Source: an uncultured Bacteroidales bacterium (GTDB lineage: Bacteria; Bacteroidota; Bacteroidia; Bacteroidales; UBA932). Taken from it: 13,781 bases of DNA. A model generated the notes under the pieces. The model saw only the letters and a list, made by a program, of their open reading frames with translations. It did not search any database and was not told where the DNA came from. Shown piece by piece: positions 7,339-13,427 of the stretch; within the stretch, counting starts at the first letter, position 1; the number at the start of each line of letters is the position of its first letter. The position numbers were made by a program, and so were the translations under genes. The stretch spans positions 1 through 13,781 of the forward strand of contig CALBPX010000081.1 of NCBI GenBank assembly GCA_937899055.1, in the 5' to 3' direction.

Positions 7339-9888
7339 TTATTTACGCTTAATTTGCTGCTTTGAGAACACATACTCGCCGTCGGTTGTTATGCCTTCTA
7401 TGATTACGGTGTAGTCTGCCGTGCCGTCCGATGTGTTGAAATGGAACTTGCCTTCTCCACCTTCCACCTTAAGGTCTGGCTGCCAGTAAACGGTGGCGCG
7501 GCGGTCTGTTCCGGCCCTTTTTATGGACCTGCCCTGCACGTCGTAGGCCGGAGAATAGAAATACTTGGGCCTCTGCCATCCAAGAGGATAGCCCTTAGTC
7601 ACATTCTTCGGCATGCCGGTACCGGCGCTCGGCTTGGTCTTTATCATGATTACCGGAACCACGGTTGCACTTCCGTCTCTCATTGGAGCAAACGGAGCGG
7701 CATCGGCACCCCTGAGGAATACGAATGCCTCAAGTTCATCTACATTGTAATGGTCCAGTTCGGAAGAGGACGGAGCCTGAAACCCGTTAACAAAAACTAT
7801 TATTTCTGAATAATCGCTGATTTCCCAGTTGGAGGCCACTGCCGGAACACGGCACACGAGTTTTCTTTCTCCGGTTACGGTATCGCGGTCTTCCCTTATG
7901 CCTGTGCAGGTCTGGAGTATATAGGTCATGACGTCAAACGCGGCAAAAGGTTCGAGGTCTTTTTCGGTCTTGAGCTGCCCCTCCTTGAAGTACTGCGTAG
8001 GGAACGGAGACACATTGTCCTTTGCCCTTACCATCCTCTGACCCGTAACATATACGGCATCCAGCTGGTAAACTTTATCGCCGCCGGAGTTGTAGTAGTT
8101 CTGCAACATGTACTGGGCGGTGCTTTCGGAATAGTTGACCTTTTCTTTACGCCTCTGGTAATCCAGCAGCGGAGCAAAGGAATCTTCCGTAATGTATGGA
8201 GTGAAACTCTTTCTTCCGCCTACTCCTACGGCATTTACAATGAACAGCGTGGAATCCGGGAAGTTGACATCCTTGAGTTCAAAGTAACCGGTGGAATCCA
8301 GCTGCCCCATGGCGGTAAACCCTATGGAAGGTGCCACAAATGAAACAATTGACGACTTGCTTTTCCTCAGCGATGATTTCTTCACCTTGCCGGAAACGGT
8401 CTGGATATATTCCTTTCCGTAGGACGGCATTTCGTACTGGCCTTTGAATATCCTGTCCAGGTCATAGTACTGCCAGCCCTGGGTCATCATCAGAAGATCT
8501 ACATCGCTTTCTCTTTCTTCAAAGGGAACCGAATCGTCAAAATATCGCTGAGGATTTTCTACATAACCCTTGATTTCAGAAGACAGCAGCATATAGGAAA
8601 CTATGTTGTCTTCTGTTCCAAGATACGGTGCATGTGTATCGTCGGTAACAGATACGGAAAAATCGCCGCTGACCGGCTTTGCAAGATTGAAGGTGCAGGT
8701 TATAGGATCTCGCTGGCCATAAACAGCCTTGTCTGTCTTCATCTGAACCCCGCCCTCAGAAACCGGAAGTATGAAGAAAGGCCTCTTTGCATAGATGTTG
8801 CCGTTTCCGTCCGCAATGGTAGCCACGTTTGTACCCGCGGCAAGCTTGTCTATCGGAAGAGCAAGTCTGGAGGCGGCTGAAAGAGCCTTGCTATAGAAAA
8901 TCTCCGTGCCGTCGGACAGAATGAAGAAGAGCGAGTCTTTGTTAAGGTCTTCTGTAGCATAAAGCTCAGCGATTATGTTATCGCCCTTGAAGGAAAGGTT
9001 TACGGATGCACCCTGAGAAGAAGGACGTGGAAGATCCATCTTCTTGTCTATATCTGCACCATCCTTTACCAGAGCATAATATCTCATGCCGGGCACAGGT
9101 CTGAACCTGAACTTGCCCATTCCCAGGGAGTTGGTCTCAAACTCAGACACCTTGTTGTTGTTTTCATCTACGATTTCTCCCTTGGCGTAAGCTCCAAAGC
9201 CGGTTTCATCTACAACCTTCACCCCTATTACCGCATCAACCCCGGCAAAGTAACGTCCGCTCTCAGGAAGGAACTGACAGTCAAGGTCATGCTTCTGCTT
9301 CTTTTCCTTCTTGAACGGGTTCTGCACCCCTATCTTGGTATAGTCGTCCGTGTTGTCAACCTTGCGGTCCACAAGTTCCTTTACGAAATTGTCTTTGATA
9401 GGATTTATTACAGTAAGACGCTTGCTGTAGATATAGTCTGCCGGAAAGTTCAAGGCCCAGTAAGGATAAGCCCTCAGGATAGCACTTCCGGTATTCATGT
9501 CGCTGTCCAGAACCACATAGCCCTGAAGCACGCCCTCGCGTCTTTTGACCTTGACCCTCTCAACCGTACGGTGAGTTTCCTCAATCTTTCCGGTATAGAT
9601 GTTTTTGGCGTAGTAATAGTCCAAAAGTTCAACATAGATGTAATTGCTTTCAGGAAATTCGCTGAGCAAGGAACTGTTTACAAGGTAGCCCTTGAACCAG
9701 ACGGTATCTCCCACACAGTAAGTCTCCCTGTCTGTCTGAAGGTAAAGCTTTTCCGGCGACAGCAACTGTGAGTAGGCATTAAAGCGCTCCTGCAATTTCT
9801 CCTGTGCCGACATTTGTCCAACACACAAAGCCAAGACAACGGCAGAAACTGCCCAAATCTTCAAAAACTTCTTCTTAAAGTTCTCCAT
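7339..9888 (-). CDS. Large secreted protein with macroglobulin-like domains and a barrel-less TonB-receptor plug-like domain
   Basis: The 849-residue protein has a Sec signal peptide (hydrophobic residues about 10-28, likely cut near MSAQ) and no lipobox. Residues about 47-165 resemble an MG2-type macroglobulin domain (KLYLQTDRETYCVGDTVWFK). A second beta-sandwich lies at about 205-275 (FLPESGRYFAG). A carboxypeptidase-regulatory-like stretch follows at about 497-555 (SGKVKK, then STGYFELKDVNF). Residues about 605-752 look like a TonB-receptor plug: LDAVYVTGQRM, IIVFVNGF, VDELEAFVFLRGADAAPF and VIMIKTK match the order of plug motifs in the SusC-like protein. No barrel follows; instead residues about 797-845 resemble the end segment of bacterial macroglobulin-like proteins (YWQPDLKV, then EGITTDGEYV). 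Proteins of this make-up are common but uncharacterised in Bacteroidota. The role is unknown; an envelope location is inferred. It is the first gene of a two-gene operon with the serine hydrolase. Confidence 0.85.
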   Translation of the reverse strand: MENFKKKFLKIWAVSAVVLALCVGQMSAQEKLQERFNAYSQLLSPEKLYLQTDRETYCVGDTVWFKGYLVNSSLLSEFPESNYIYVELLDYYYAKNIYTGKIEETHRTVERVKVKRREGVLQGYVVLDSDMNTGSAILRAYPYWALNFPADYIYSKRLTVINPIKDNFVKELVDRKVDNTDDYTKIGVQNPFKKEKKQKHDLDCQFLPESGRYFAGVDAVIGVKVVDETGFGAYAKGEIVDENNNKVSEFETNSLGMGKFRFRPVPGMRYYALVKDGADIDKKMDLPRPSSQGASVNLSFKGDNIIAELYATEDLNKDSLFFILSDGTEIFYSKALSAASRLALPIDKLAAGTNVATIADGNGNIYAKRPFFILPVSEGGVQMKTDKAVYGQRDPITCTFNLAKPVSGDFSVSVTDDTHAPYLGTEDNIVSYMLLSSEIKGYVENPQRYFDDSVPFEERESDVDLLMMTQGWQYYDLDRIFKGQYEMPSYGKEYIQTVSGKVKKSSLRKSKSSIVSFVAPSIGFTAMGQLDSTGYFELKDVNFPDSTLFIVNAVGVGGRKSFTPYITEDSFAPLLDYQRRKEKVNYSESTAQYMLQNYYNSGGDKVYQLDAVYVTGQRMVRAKDNVSPFPTQYFKEGQLKTEKDLEPFAAFDVMTYILQTCTGIREDRDTVTGERKLVCRVPAVASNWEISDYSEIIVFVNGFQAPSSSELDHYNVDELEAFVFLRGADAAPFAPMRDGSATVVPVIMIKTKPSAGTGMPKNVTKGYPLGWQRPKYFYSPAYDVQGRSIKRAGTDRRATVYWQPDLKVEGGEGKFHFNTSDGTADYTVIIEGITTDGEYVFSKQQIKRK

Positions 9889-9917
9889 AAAAACAATCAG
9901 TTAATCGGTGCAATTTA

Positions 9918-9952
9918 CAAAAAATATTCAGATATAGTCTTTCTAAGACTAT
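9918..9952 (-). promoter_or_regulatory. Possible promoter with inverted-repeat operator upstream of the plug-domain gene
   Basis: A perfect 8-base inverted repeat with a 3-base spacer (ATAGTCTT-TCT-AAGACTAT, 9934-9952) lies 46 bases before the start codon. On the - strand it is followed after 7 bases by TATTTTTTG (9926-9918), which is one inserted base away from the Bacteroidota -7 box TAnnTTTG. No convincing -33 TTTG is present at the proper distance, so the promoter itself is weakly supported. The inverted repeat is seen directly; a role as operator or 5' hairpin is inferred. Confidence 0.35.
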
Positions 9953-10000
9953 GCCCGTTATTTGACAACGCCAACCGGCAAATGTAAAAGCCCGTCAACC

Positions 10001-10212
10001 GCCAGACCCCTAAGAAGCAGCAACAGCACAAAGCTGCAACCCCAGCAAACCCTAAGAAGCAGCAACAGCGCAAAGCTGCACCCCCGGCAAACCCAATGAA
10101 GCAGCAACAACGCAAAGCATCAACCCCGGCAAACCCAATGAAGCAGCAACCGCCAATGTTGCAACCCCGCCAGACCCCCAATGAAGCAGCAACAGCACAA
10201 AGCTGCAACCCA
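10001..10212. repeat. Minisatellite: five tandem copies of a 42-base unit
   Basis: The core GAAGCAGCAAC begins at 10014, 10056, 10098, 10140 and 10183, giving steps of 42, 42, 42 and 43 bases. The outer units (1 and 5) are almost identical, both starting GCCAGACCCC and containing CAGCACAAAGCTGCAACC. The inner units differ by small changes: CGGCAAACCCAATG replaces the start in units 3 and 4, and unit 4 is the most diverged. Units 1, 2 and 5 contain a short inverted repeat GCAGC...GCTGC, while unit 4 has GCAAC...GTTGC. The array fills most of the space between the tsf terminator and the next gene. Because 42 is a multiple of three, several frames stay open through it, but none has a credible start. 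Confidence 0.9.
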
Positions 10213-10213
10213 G

Positions 10214-10251
10214 TAAAAACACAGGGAACATCAGCGTTTGACGTTCCCTGT
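10214..10251 (-). terminator. Intrinsic terminator of the ribosomal protein/tsf operon
   Basis: On the - strand, 23 bases after the tsf stop codon, ACAGGGAAC pairs perfectly with GTTCCCTGT (10243-10251 with 10221-10229). A further TCA/TGA pairing inside follows one mismatch. The stem is followed by GTTTTTAC. Position, strand and T-run fit a Rho-independent terminator for tsf. Confidence 0.85.
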
Positions 10252-10274
10252 TGACAAAACTCTTTGCCGGACGC

Positions 10275-11273
10275 TTAGTCAGACAAAGAAAATCTCTTGA
10301 AGCTGAGAACCTTAAGTTCAGGATCCATTCTCTTAAGATACTGAGATACGGTTTCCTTTCCATCTCCCAGAGCCAGAACCTGTTCTACAAGAGTCTTCTC
10401 CTTGAAGAACTTCTGCAAACGGCCGTTTGCAATGTTCTGAATCATAGCCTCAGGAAGGTTGGCGGCCTTTGCCTCGGCAGCCTCTTTCATGATCTTGCGG
10501 CCCTGCTCAGCCTGCTCAGGAGTAATCCAACCCTTTGCTATATTGCTCTGGATATGATCCTCGCTGTCAAAGTGGTTAGGATTCAGGCCTGCCTTGTTCA
10601 AAGCTGAATCTACAGCCTTCTTGATCATCTCCTCCTTGGTCTTGGTAATGGCAATGCTGAGTTCCTCGTCCTTCCTCTGCTGAGGAATGTCGTCTGATGT
10701 AACAGCAATAGGAACCATTGCAGTAATCTGCATTGCAATTTCCTTTGCTACCTCGTCGGTAGAAACCTTATTGAAGCCAACTATAGTGGCAACTTTCTGG
10801 TTTGAATGGATGTAGTAACCTACGAAAGGAGCCTCTATCTTCTCGTAGCATGCAATCACATGCTTTTCGCCGCTCTTTCCGGTCTGGTCCGTAACAGCCT
10901 CTTCAATGGAAGCATATTCGCCATACTTGCAAGCCTTGAGAGCATCAAGGTCAGCAGGAGTGTTGGCAACAGCTGCATCGGCGATGCCGTTTGCAAGGGC
11001 CTGGAAGCCCTCTGTCTTGGCTACGAAATCGGTTTCGCAACCCAGGCATGTAAGAGTGGCAACGGTCTTGTCTGCATTTACGCGAGCCAGGACAGCACCT
11101 TCGGTGGTCTCTCTGTCTGAACGCTTTGCAGCTATGACCTTACCCTTCTCCCTAAGAATTTCCTTTGCTTTTTCGAAGTCTCCTTCGGCCTCTATCAAGG
11201 CCTTCTTGCAGTCCATCATACCGGCCTGCGTCATCTGGCGGAGCTTCATTACTTCTGATGCTTTGATTTCCAT
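10275..11273 (-). CDS. tsf: Translation elongation factor Ts
   Basis: EF-Ts is the cytoplasmic guanine-nucleotide exchange factor that recycles EF-Tu from its GDP form. The 332-residue protein has the N-terminal UBA-like domain (residues about 5-45, with AGMMDCKKALIEAEGDFEKA) and the exchange motif TDFVA at 81-85. The core domains and C-terminal region (GWITPEQAEQG, QKFFKEKTLVEQ) are intact. The length is slightly above that of short bacterial forms and fits Bacteroidales members. One small oddity is Gln in place of the usual Gly in the motif normally read TGAGM (here TQAGM, a clean CAG codon). The gene follows rpsB after 11 bases, the common bacterial arrangement, and is closed by a hairpin terminator. 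Confidence 0.98.
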   Translation of the reverse strand: MEIKASEVMKLRQMTQAGMMDCKKALIEAEGDFEKAKEILREKGKVIAAKRSDRETTEGAVLARVNADKTVATLTCLGCETDFVAKTEGFQALANGIADAAVANTPADLDALKACKYGEYASIEEAVTDQTGKSGEKHVIACYEKIEAPFVGYYIHSNQKVATIVGFNKVSTDEVAKEIAMQITAMVPIAVTSDDIPQQRKDEELSIAITKTKEEMIKKAVDSALNKAGLNPNHFDSEDHIQSNIAKGWITPEQAEQGRKIMKEAAEAKAANLPEAMIQNIANGRLQKFFKEKTLVEQVLALGDGKETVSQYLKRMDPELKVLSFKRFSLSD

Positions 11274-11280
11274 AATAAAT

Positions 11281-11284
11281 CTCC
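11281..11284 (-). promoter_or_regulatory. Shine-Dalgarno-like site of tsf
   Basis: GGAG directly follows the rpsB stop codon (TAA) and stands 7 bases before the tsf ATG. It supports the chosen start. It is notable because Bacteroidota genes usually lack such a site, and the other genes here do not show one as clearly. Confidence 0.6.
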
Positions 11285-12151
11285 TTATTCAGCCTTAGGT
11301 TCAGCCTTCTTTGCAGGCTTGTCTTCTGTGTTTACTTTTCTCCTCGGACGAATCTTCTTTCCTTCGGGCATGGAGTCAGAAGCTTTCTTCTCGCCCTCTG
11401 CCTTAGCAAGTTCCTTGTCCTTGGCTTTCTTTTCCTCTTCGGCAGCCATCTTCTCTCTCTCGAGTTTTCTTTCCTCAAGACCCTCAGCGATAGCTCCGCA
11501 GAGTGCGCTTACAACAACTGCCACACTCTTTGCAGCATCGTCGTTAGCAGGAATTACAAAATCAATAGGAGTAGGGTCGCAGCAAGTGTCCACCATCGCG
11601 ATAACAGGAATATTCAGTCTCTTGGCCTCCTTTACGGCGTTGGCCTCTTTCTGAACATCAACAACAAACAGTGCTGACGGGAGACGGCTCATATCTGCTA
11701 TAGAACCCAGGTTCTTCTCCAATTTTGCTCTCTGACGGTCTATCTGAAGTTTCTCTCTCTTTGCAAGAGTTTCATAGGTACCGTCAGTCTTCATTTTGTC
11801 TATGGTATTCATCTTCTTGACAGCCTTGCGGATTGTCGGGAAGTTTGTAAGCATACCACCTGGCCATCTTTCAGTTACATACGGCATATTTACGGCTTTG
11901 GCCTGCTCCGCAATTATGTCCTTGGCCTGCTTCTTTGTGGCAACAAAGAGAATCCTGCGTCCGCTGCGGGCCAGGTTCTTCATCATAGCTGCCGCGTCAT
12001 CAATCATAAGCACGGTCTTATGCAGGTCTATGATATGGATTCCGTTCTTCTCCATAAAGATATAAGGAGCCATCTTAGGATTCCATTTCCTCTTCAAGTG
12101 TCCGAAGTGTGCACCTGCTTCTAATAATTCTTGGAAATTTGTTCTTGGCAT
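11285..12151 (-). CDS. rpsB: 30S ribosomal protein S2
   Basis: S2 is a late-assembling protein of the small ribosomal subunit. The 288-residue product starts MPRTNFQELLEAGAHFGH and shows the family signatures: HFGHLKRKWNPKMAPYI, RWPGGMLTNFPTIRK (about 93-107) and DFVIPANDDAAKSV. The core is followed by a Lys/Glu/Ala-rich, presumably flexible C-terminal tail of about 60 residues, ending in KKAEPKAE. Such tails vary in length among Bacteroidota. The ATG at 12151 is the natural start, and no in-frame upstream start gives a better match. The gene lies 365 bases after rpsI, an unusually wide gap that may carry its own promoter and leader, and 11 bases before tsf. Confidence 0.98.
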   Translation of the reverse strand: MPRTNFQELLEAGAHFGHLKRKWNPKMAPYIFMEKNGIHIIDLHKTVLMIDDAAAMMKNLARSGRRILFVATKKQAKDIIAEQAKAVNMPYVTERWPGGMLTNFPTIRKAVKKMNTIDKMKTDGTYETLAKREKLQIDRQRAKLEKNLGSIADMSRLPSALFVVDVQKEANAVKEAKRLNIPVIAMVDTCCDPTPIDFVIPANDDAAKSVAVVVSALCGAIAEGLEERKLEREKMAAEEEKKAKDKELAKAEGEKKASDSMPEGKKIRPRRKVNTEDKPAKKAEPKAE

Positions 12152-12185
12152 TGTTTTGCTTTTTAATGCTTTGTTAATTTTTGCC

Positions 12186-12257
12186 TCATCGTTGAGGGTT
12201 GCCTCTCTGTTTGTTTTGAGGGTTGCCTCGCTGTTTTGTTCTGAGGCCTCTTTTCAT
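12186..12257 (-). CDS. Possible 23-residue basic small ORF before rpsB
   Basis: An ATG at 12257 opens a 23-codon frame ending in TGA, 34 bases before the rpsB start and on the same strand. The product begins MKRGLRT and then has two tandem copies of KQRGNPQ followed by N or R. It contains eight Lys/Arg residues and no acidic residue. GGGAG (complement of 12262-12266) stands four bases before the ATG. The two full DNA repeats are 24 bases long and differ by a silent Arg codon change (CGA/AGA) and by the last codon. The degenerate first unit is exactly three bases shorter, so the frame is kept. This is weak support for coding; a simple repeat that happens to be open is an equally good explanation. 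I recognise no family. Confidence 0.25.
   Translation of the reverse strand: MKRGLRTKQRGNPQNKQRGNPQR
12192..12250. repeat. Short tandem repeats of 24 bases before rpsB
   Basis: TTGAGGGTTGCCTC occurs at 12192-12205 and 12216-12229, a period of 24 bases. A shortened third copy ends in GAGGCCTC at 12243-12250. In the - strand RNA each full unit can form a four-pair hairpin GAGG-CAAC-CCTC. The repeats overlap the possible small ORF. Confidence 0.75.
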
Positions 12258-12410
12258 CAATCTCCCGGCAGTGCCTTATCGCTGAGCTTTCTGAATATCG
12301 GAATCGCTGAGCATTTTAACAGTCCCGGAGATTTTCCGCAGAAGGGCAAAGAGTGGTAATCTGTTGAGTCCTCGTCTTTTAACCTCTTCTGTGCAGTGTT
12401 TAGTCCAACG

Positions 12411-12439
12411 TAAATCTACTTTGTTGATTAAAGTTCAAT
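12411..12439 (-). promoter_or_regulatory. Weak candidate promoter for rpsB-tsf
   Basis: On the - strand TAGATTTA (12418-12411) is one mismatch from the Bacteroidota -7 box TAnnTTTG. ATTG (12439-12436) stands 17 bases upstream, shorter than the usual 19-21. It would place the start of transcription about 250 bases before rpsB. Confidence 0.3.
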
Positions 12440-12498
12440 GTAATTGTTGATTTAATCTCAATAATCTGTTGATTCTGTTCAAATGCAATCTGCAGATT
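12418..12498. repeat. Array of four AATCTGTTGATT-like motifs spaced about two helical turns
   Basis: The copies start at 12418 (ACTTTGTTGATT), 12441 (TAATTGTTGATT), 12463 (AATCTGTTGATT) and 12487 (AATCTGCAGATT, a perfect 12-base palindrome). The steps are 23, 22 and 24 bases. A further related copy, AATCTGTTGAGT, lies apart at 12358-12369. The array begins 19 bases after the rpsI stop and overlaps the candidate rpsB promoter. Confidence 0.6.
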
Positions 12499-12516
12499 AA
12501 ATACCAACATAAGACA

Positions 12517-12906
12517 TTAACGTTTGCTGAACTGGAAGCGTCTGCGTGCACCAGGCTGGCCAGGTTTCTTTCTCTCGACCTCTCTTGCATCTCTTGAAAG
12601 GAAGCCTTCCTTCTTGAGGATAGAGCGGTAAGCCTCTGCGTCTATCTTGCAGAGTGCGCGTGAGATAGCAAGGCGAAGAGCCTCTGCCTGTCCTTTAATT
12701 CCGCCACCGTCGAGGTTAACTTTGATGTCAAAGTTTCCTGCCGTGTTGGTTGCGTTGAGGGGCTGCATAACTATGTACTTGAGGCTGTCGTCAGGGAAAT
12801 AAACTGCCAACTCCTTTCCGTTGATGGTTATGTTGCCTTTACCTGAATCCACATAAACGCGAGCAACAGCTGATTTACGTCTTCCAAGGGCGTTAACTTT
12901 CTCCAT
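12517..12906 (-). CDS. rpsI: 30S ribosomal protein S9
   Basis: S9 is a small-subunit protein whose C-terminal tail reaches the P-site tRNA. The 129-residue product is full length, with the family's GRRKSAVARVY near the start, the LDGGGIKGQAEALRLAISRAL block (about 65-85, key residues GGG and GQA), and the basic C-terminus ending in QFSKR, where the final Arg contacts tRNA in known structures. The gene begins only 3 bases after the rplM stop codon, so the two are translated from one transcript, the usual rplM-rpsI pair. Confidence 0.98.
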   Translation of the reverse strand: MEKVNALGRRKSAVARVYVDSGKGNITINGKELAVYFPDDSLKYIVMQPLNATNTAGNFDIKVNLDGGGIKGQAEALRLAISRALCKIDAEAYRSILKKEGFLSRDAREVERKKPGQPGARRRFQFSKR

Positions 12907-12909
12907 GCT

Positions 12910-13362
12910 CTAAATTTCGTTTAAAGTGATTGTTCTTGGTTGCTGAGCCTCATGAGGATGCTCGCTGCCTGCATATACGTGCAGGTTGCGGAACATCTGA
13001 GCTCCGAGTCTTGTTTTAGGAAGCATACCGCGTACGGCTTCCTCCAATACTGCTACCGGCTTACGTTTCAATAGCTCTGCTGGAGTTGTGAAACGCTGGC
13101 CGCCTGGATAACCGGTGTGCCTTACGTACACCTTGTCAGTCAACTTCTTGCCAGTCAGACGGATTTTGTCGGCATTGATAACTATTACGTTATCGCCGCA
13201 GTCCGCATGAGGTGTGAAGTTGGCTTTGTTCTTGCCCCTGAGGATCAGTGCCAATCGGGAAGCAAGACGGCCTAAAATCTGGTCCTGTGCATCAATCACA
13301 AGCCACTCTTTGGTGGCGGTTGCGTTGTTTACAAAGGCCGATTTGTAACTTCTGTAATCCAC
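12910..13362 (-). CDS. rplM: 50S ribosomal protein L13
   Basis: L13 is an early assembly protein of the large subunit. The 150-residue product shows KEWLVIDAQDQILGRLAS near the N-terminus, HADCGDNVIVINADKIRLTG (about 52-71), the YVRHTGYPGG motif and the C-terminal LHVYAGSEHPHEAQ. The start is GTG (complement of 13360-13362). No ATG, GTG or TTG lies in frame for at least nine codons upstream, and the next Met is far inside, so the GTG start is well supported. A consensus promoter and a foldable leader lie directly upstream, making this the first gene of the operon. Confidence 0.97.
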   Translation of the reverse strand: MDYRSYKSAFVNNATATKEWLVIDAQDQILGRLASRLALILRGKNKANFTPHADCGDNVIVINADKIRLTGKKLTDKVYVRHTGYPGGQRFTTPAELLKRKPVAVLEEAVRGMLPKTRLGAQMFRNLHVYAGSEHPHEAQQPRTITLNEI

Positions 13363-13425
13363 TGTTTGTTGTTTTAAATTACTTAAAATCCACGTCTTTT
13401 GACGAGGCCCCTGTTTTTAAGGGGG
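13363..13425 (-). promoter_or_regulatory. Structured 5' leader of rplM
   Basis: Between the promoter and the GTG start the - strand RNA can form two adjacent hairpins. One is CCCCT-TAAAAAC-AGGGG (13424 down to 13408). The other is CCTCGTC-AAAA-GACGTGG (13407 down to 13390), with one T-T mismatch. An A-rich, unstructured stretch follows up to the start codon. I recall that an L13 leader motif has been proposed for Bacteroidia from comparative genomics; I cannot confirm here that this sequence belongs to it. Autoregulation by L13 is therefore inference. Confidence 0.55.
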
Positions 13426-13427
13426 TG

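Larger units (their letters stand above)
12152..12516 (-). promoter_or_regulatory. Long non-coding leader/intergenic region between rpsI and rpsB
   Basis: These 365 bases contain no conserved gene. They hold, read toward rpsB: a 12-base palindrome, an array of AATCTGTTGATT-like motifs (12418-12498), a possible promoter (12411-12439), a long-range stem and 24-base repeats near rpsB. The stem is AATCTCC at 12259-12265 with GGAGATT at 12327-12333, plus two more pairs after a mismatch. It encloses two copies of ATCGCTGAGC (12278-12287 and 12303-12312). Taken together the region looks like a structured 5' leader for rpsB-tsf. In other bacteria rpsB is controlled by S2 through its leader; whether that holds here is inference. 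Confidence 0.5.

Noticed and set aside
9915..10208. Open frame on the - strand through the minisatellite, 97 codons, very rich in Cys
   Set aside because: The 42-base unit is a multiple of three, so open frames arise automatically. The predicted product is low-complexity, has no recognisable start context and overlaps the tsf terminator side.
9988..10254. Open frame on the + strand through the minisatellite with a 14-residue Lys/Gln/Ala/Pro repeat, resembling histone-like tails
   Set aside because: There is no start codon before the middle of the array (first ATG at 10096), the 43-base step changes the repeat frame at the last unit, and no promoter is seen. It is more simply a non-coding repeat.
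12156..12359. 67-codon frame on the + strand in the rpsI-rpsB gap
   Set aside because: It begins at TTG, is antisense to the leader, and its only pattern (repeated LRVASLF) is the translation of the 24-base DNA repeat.
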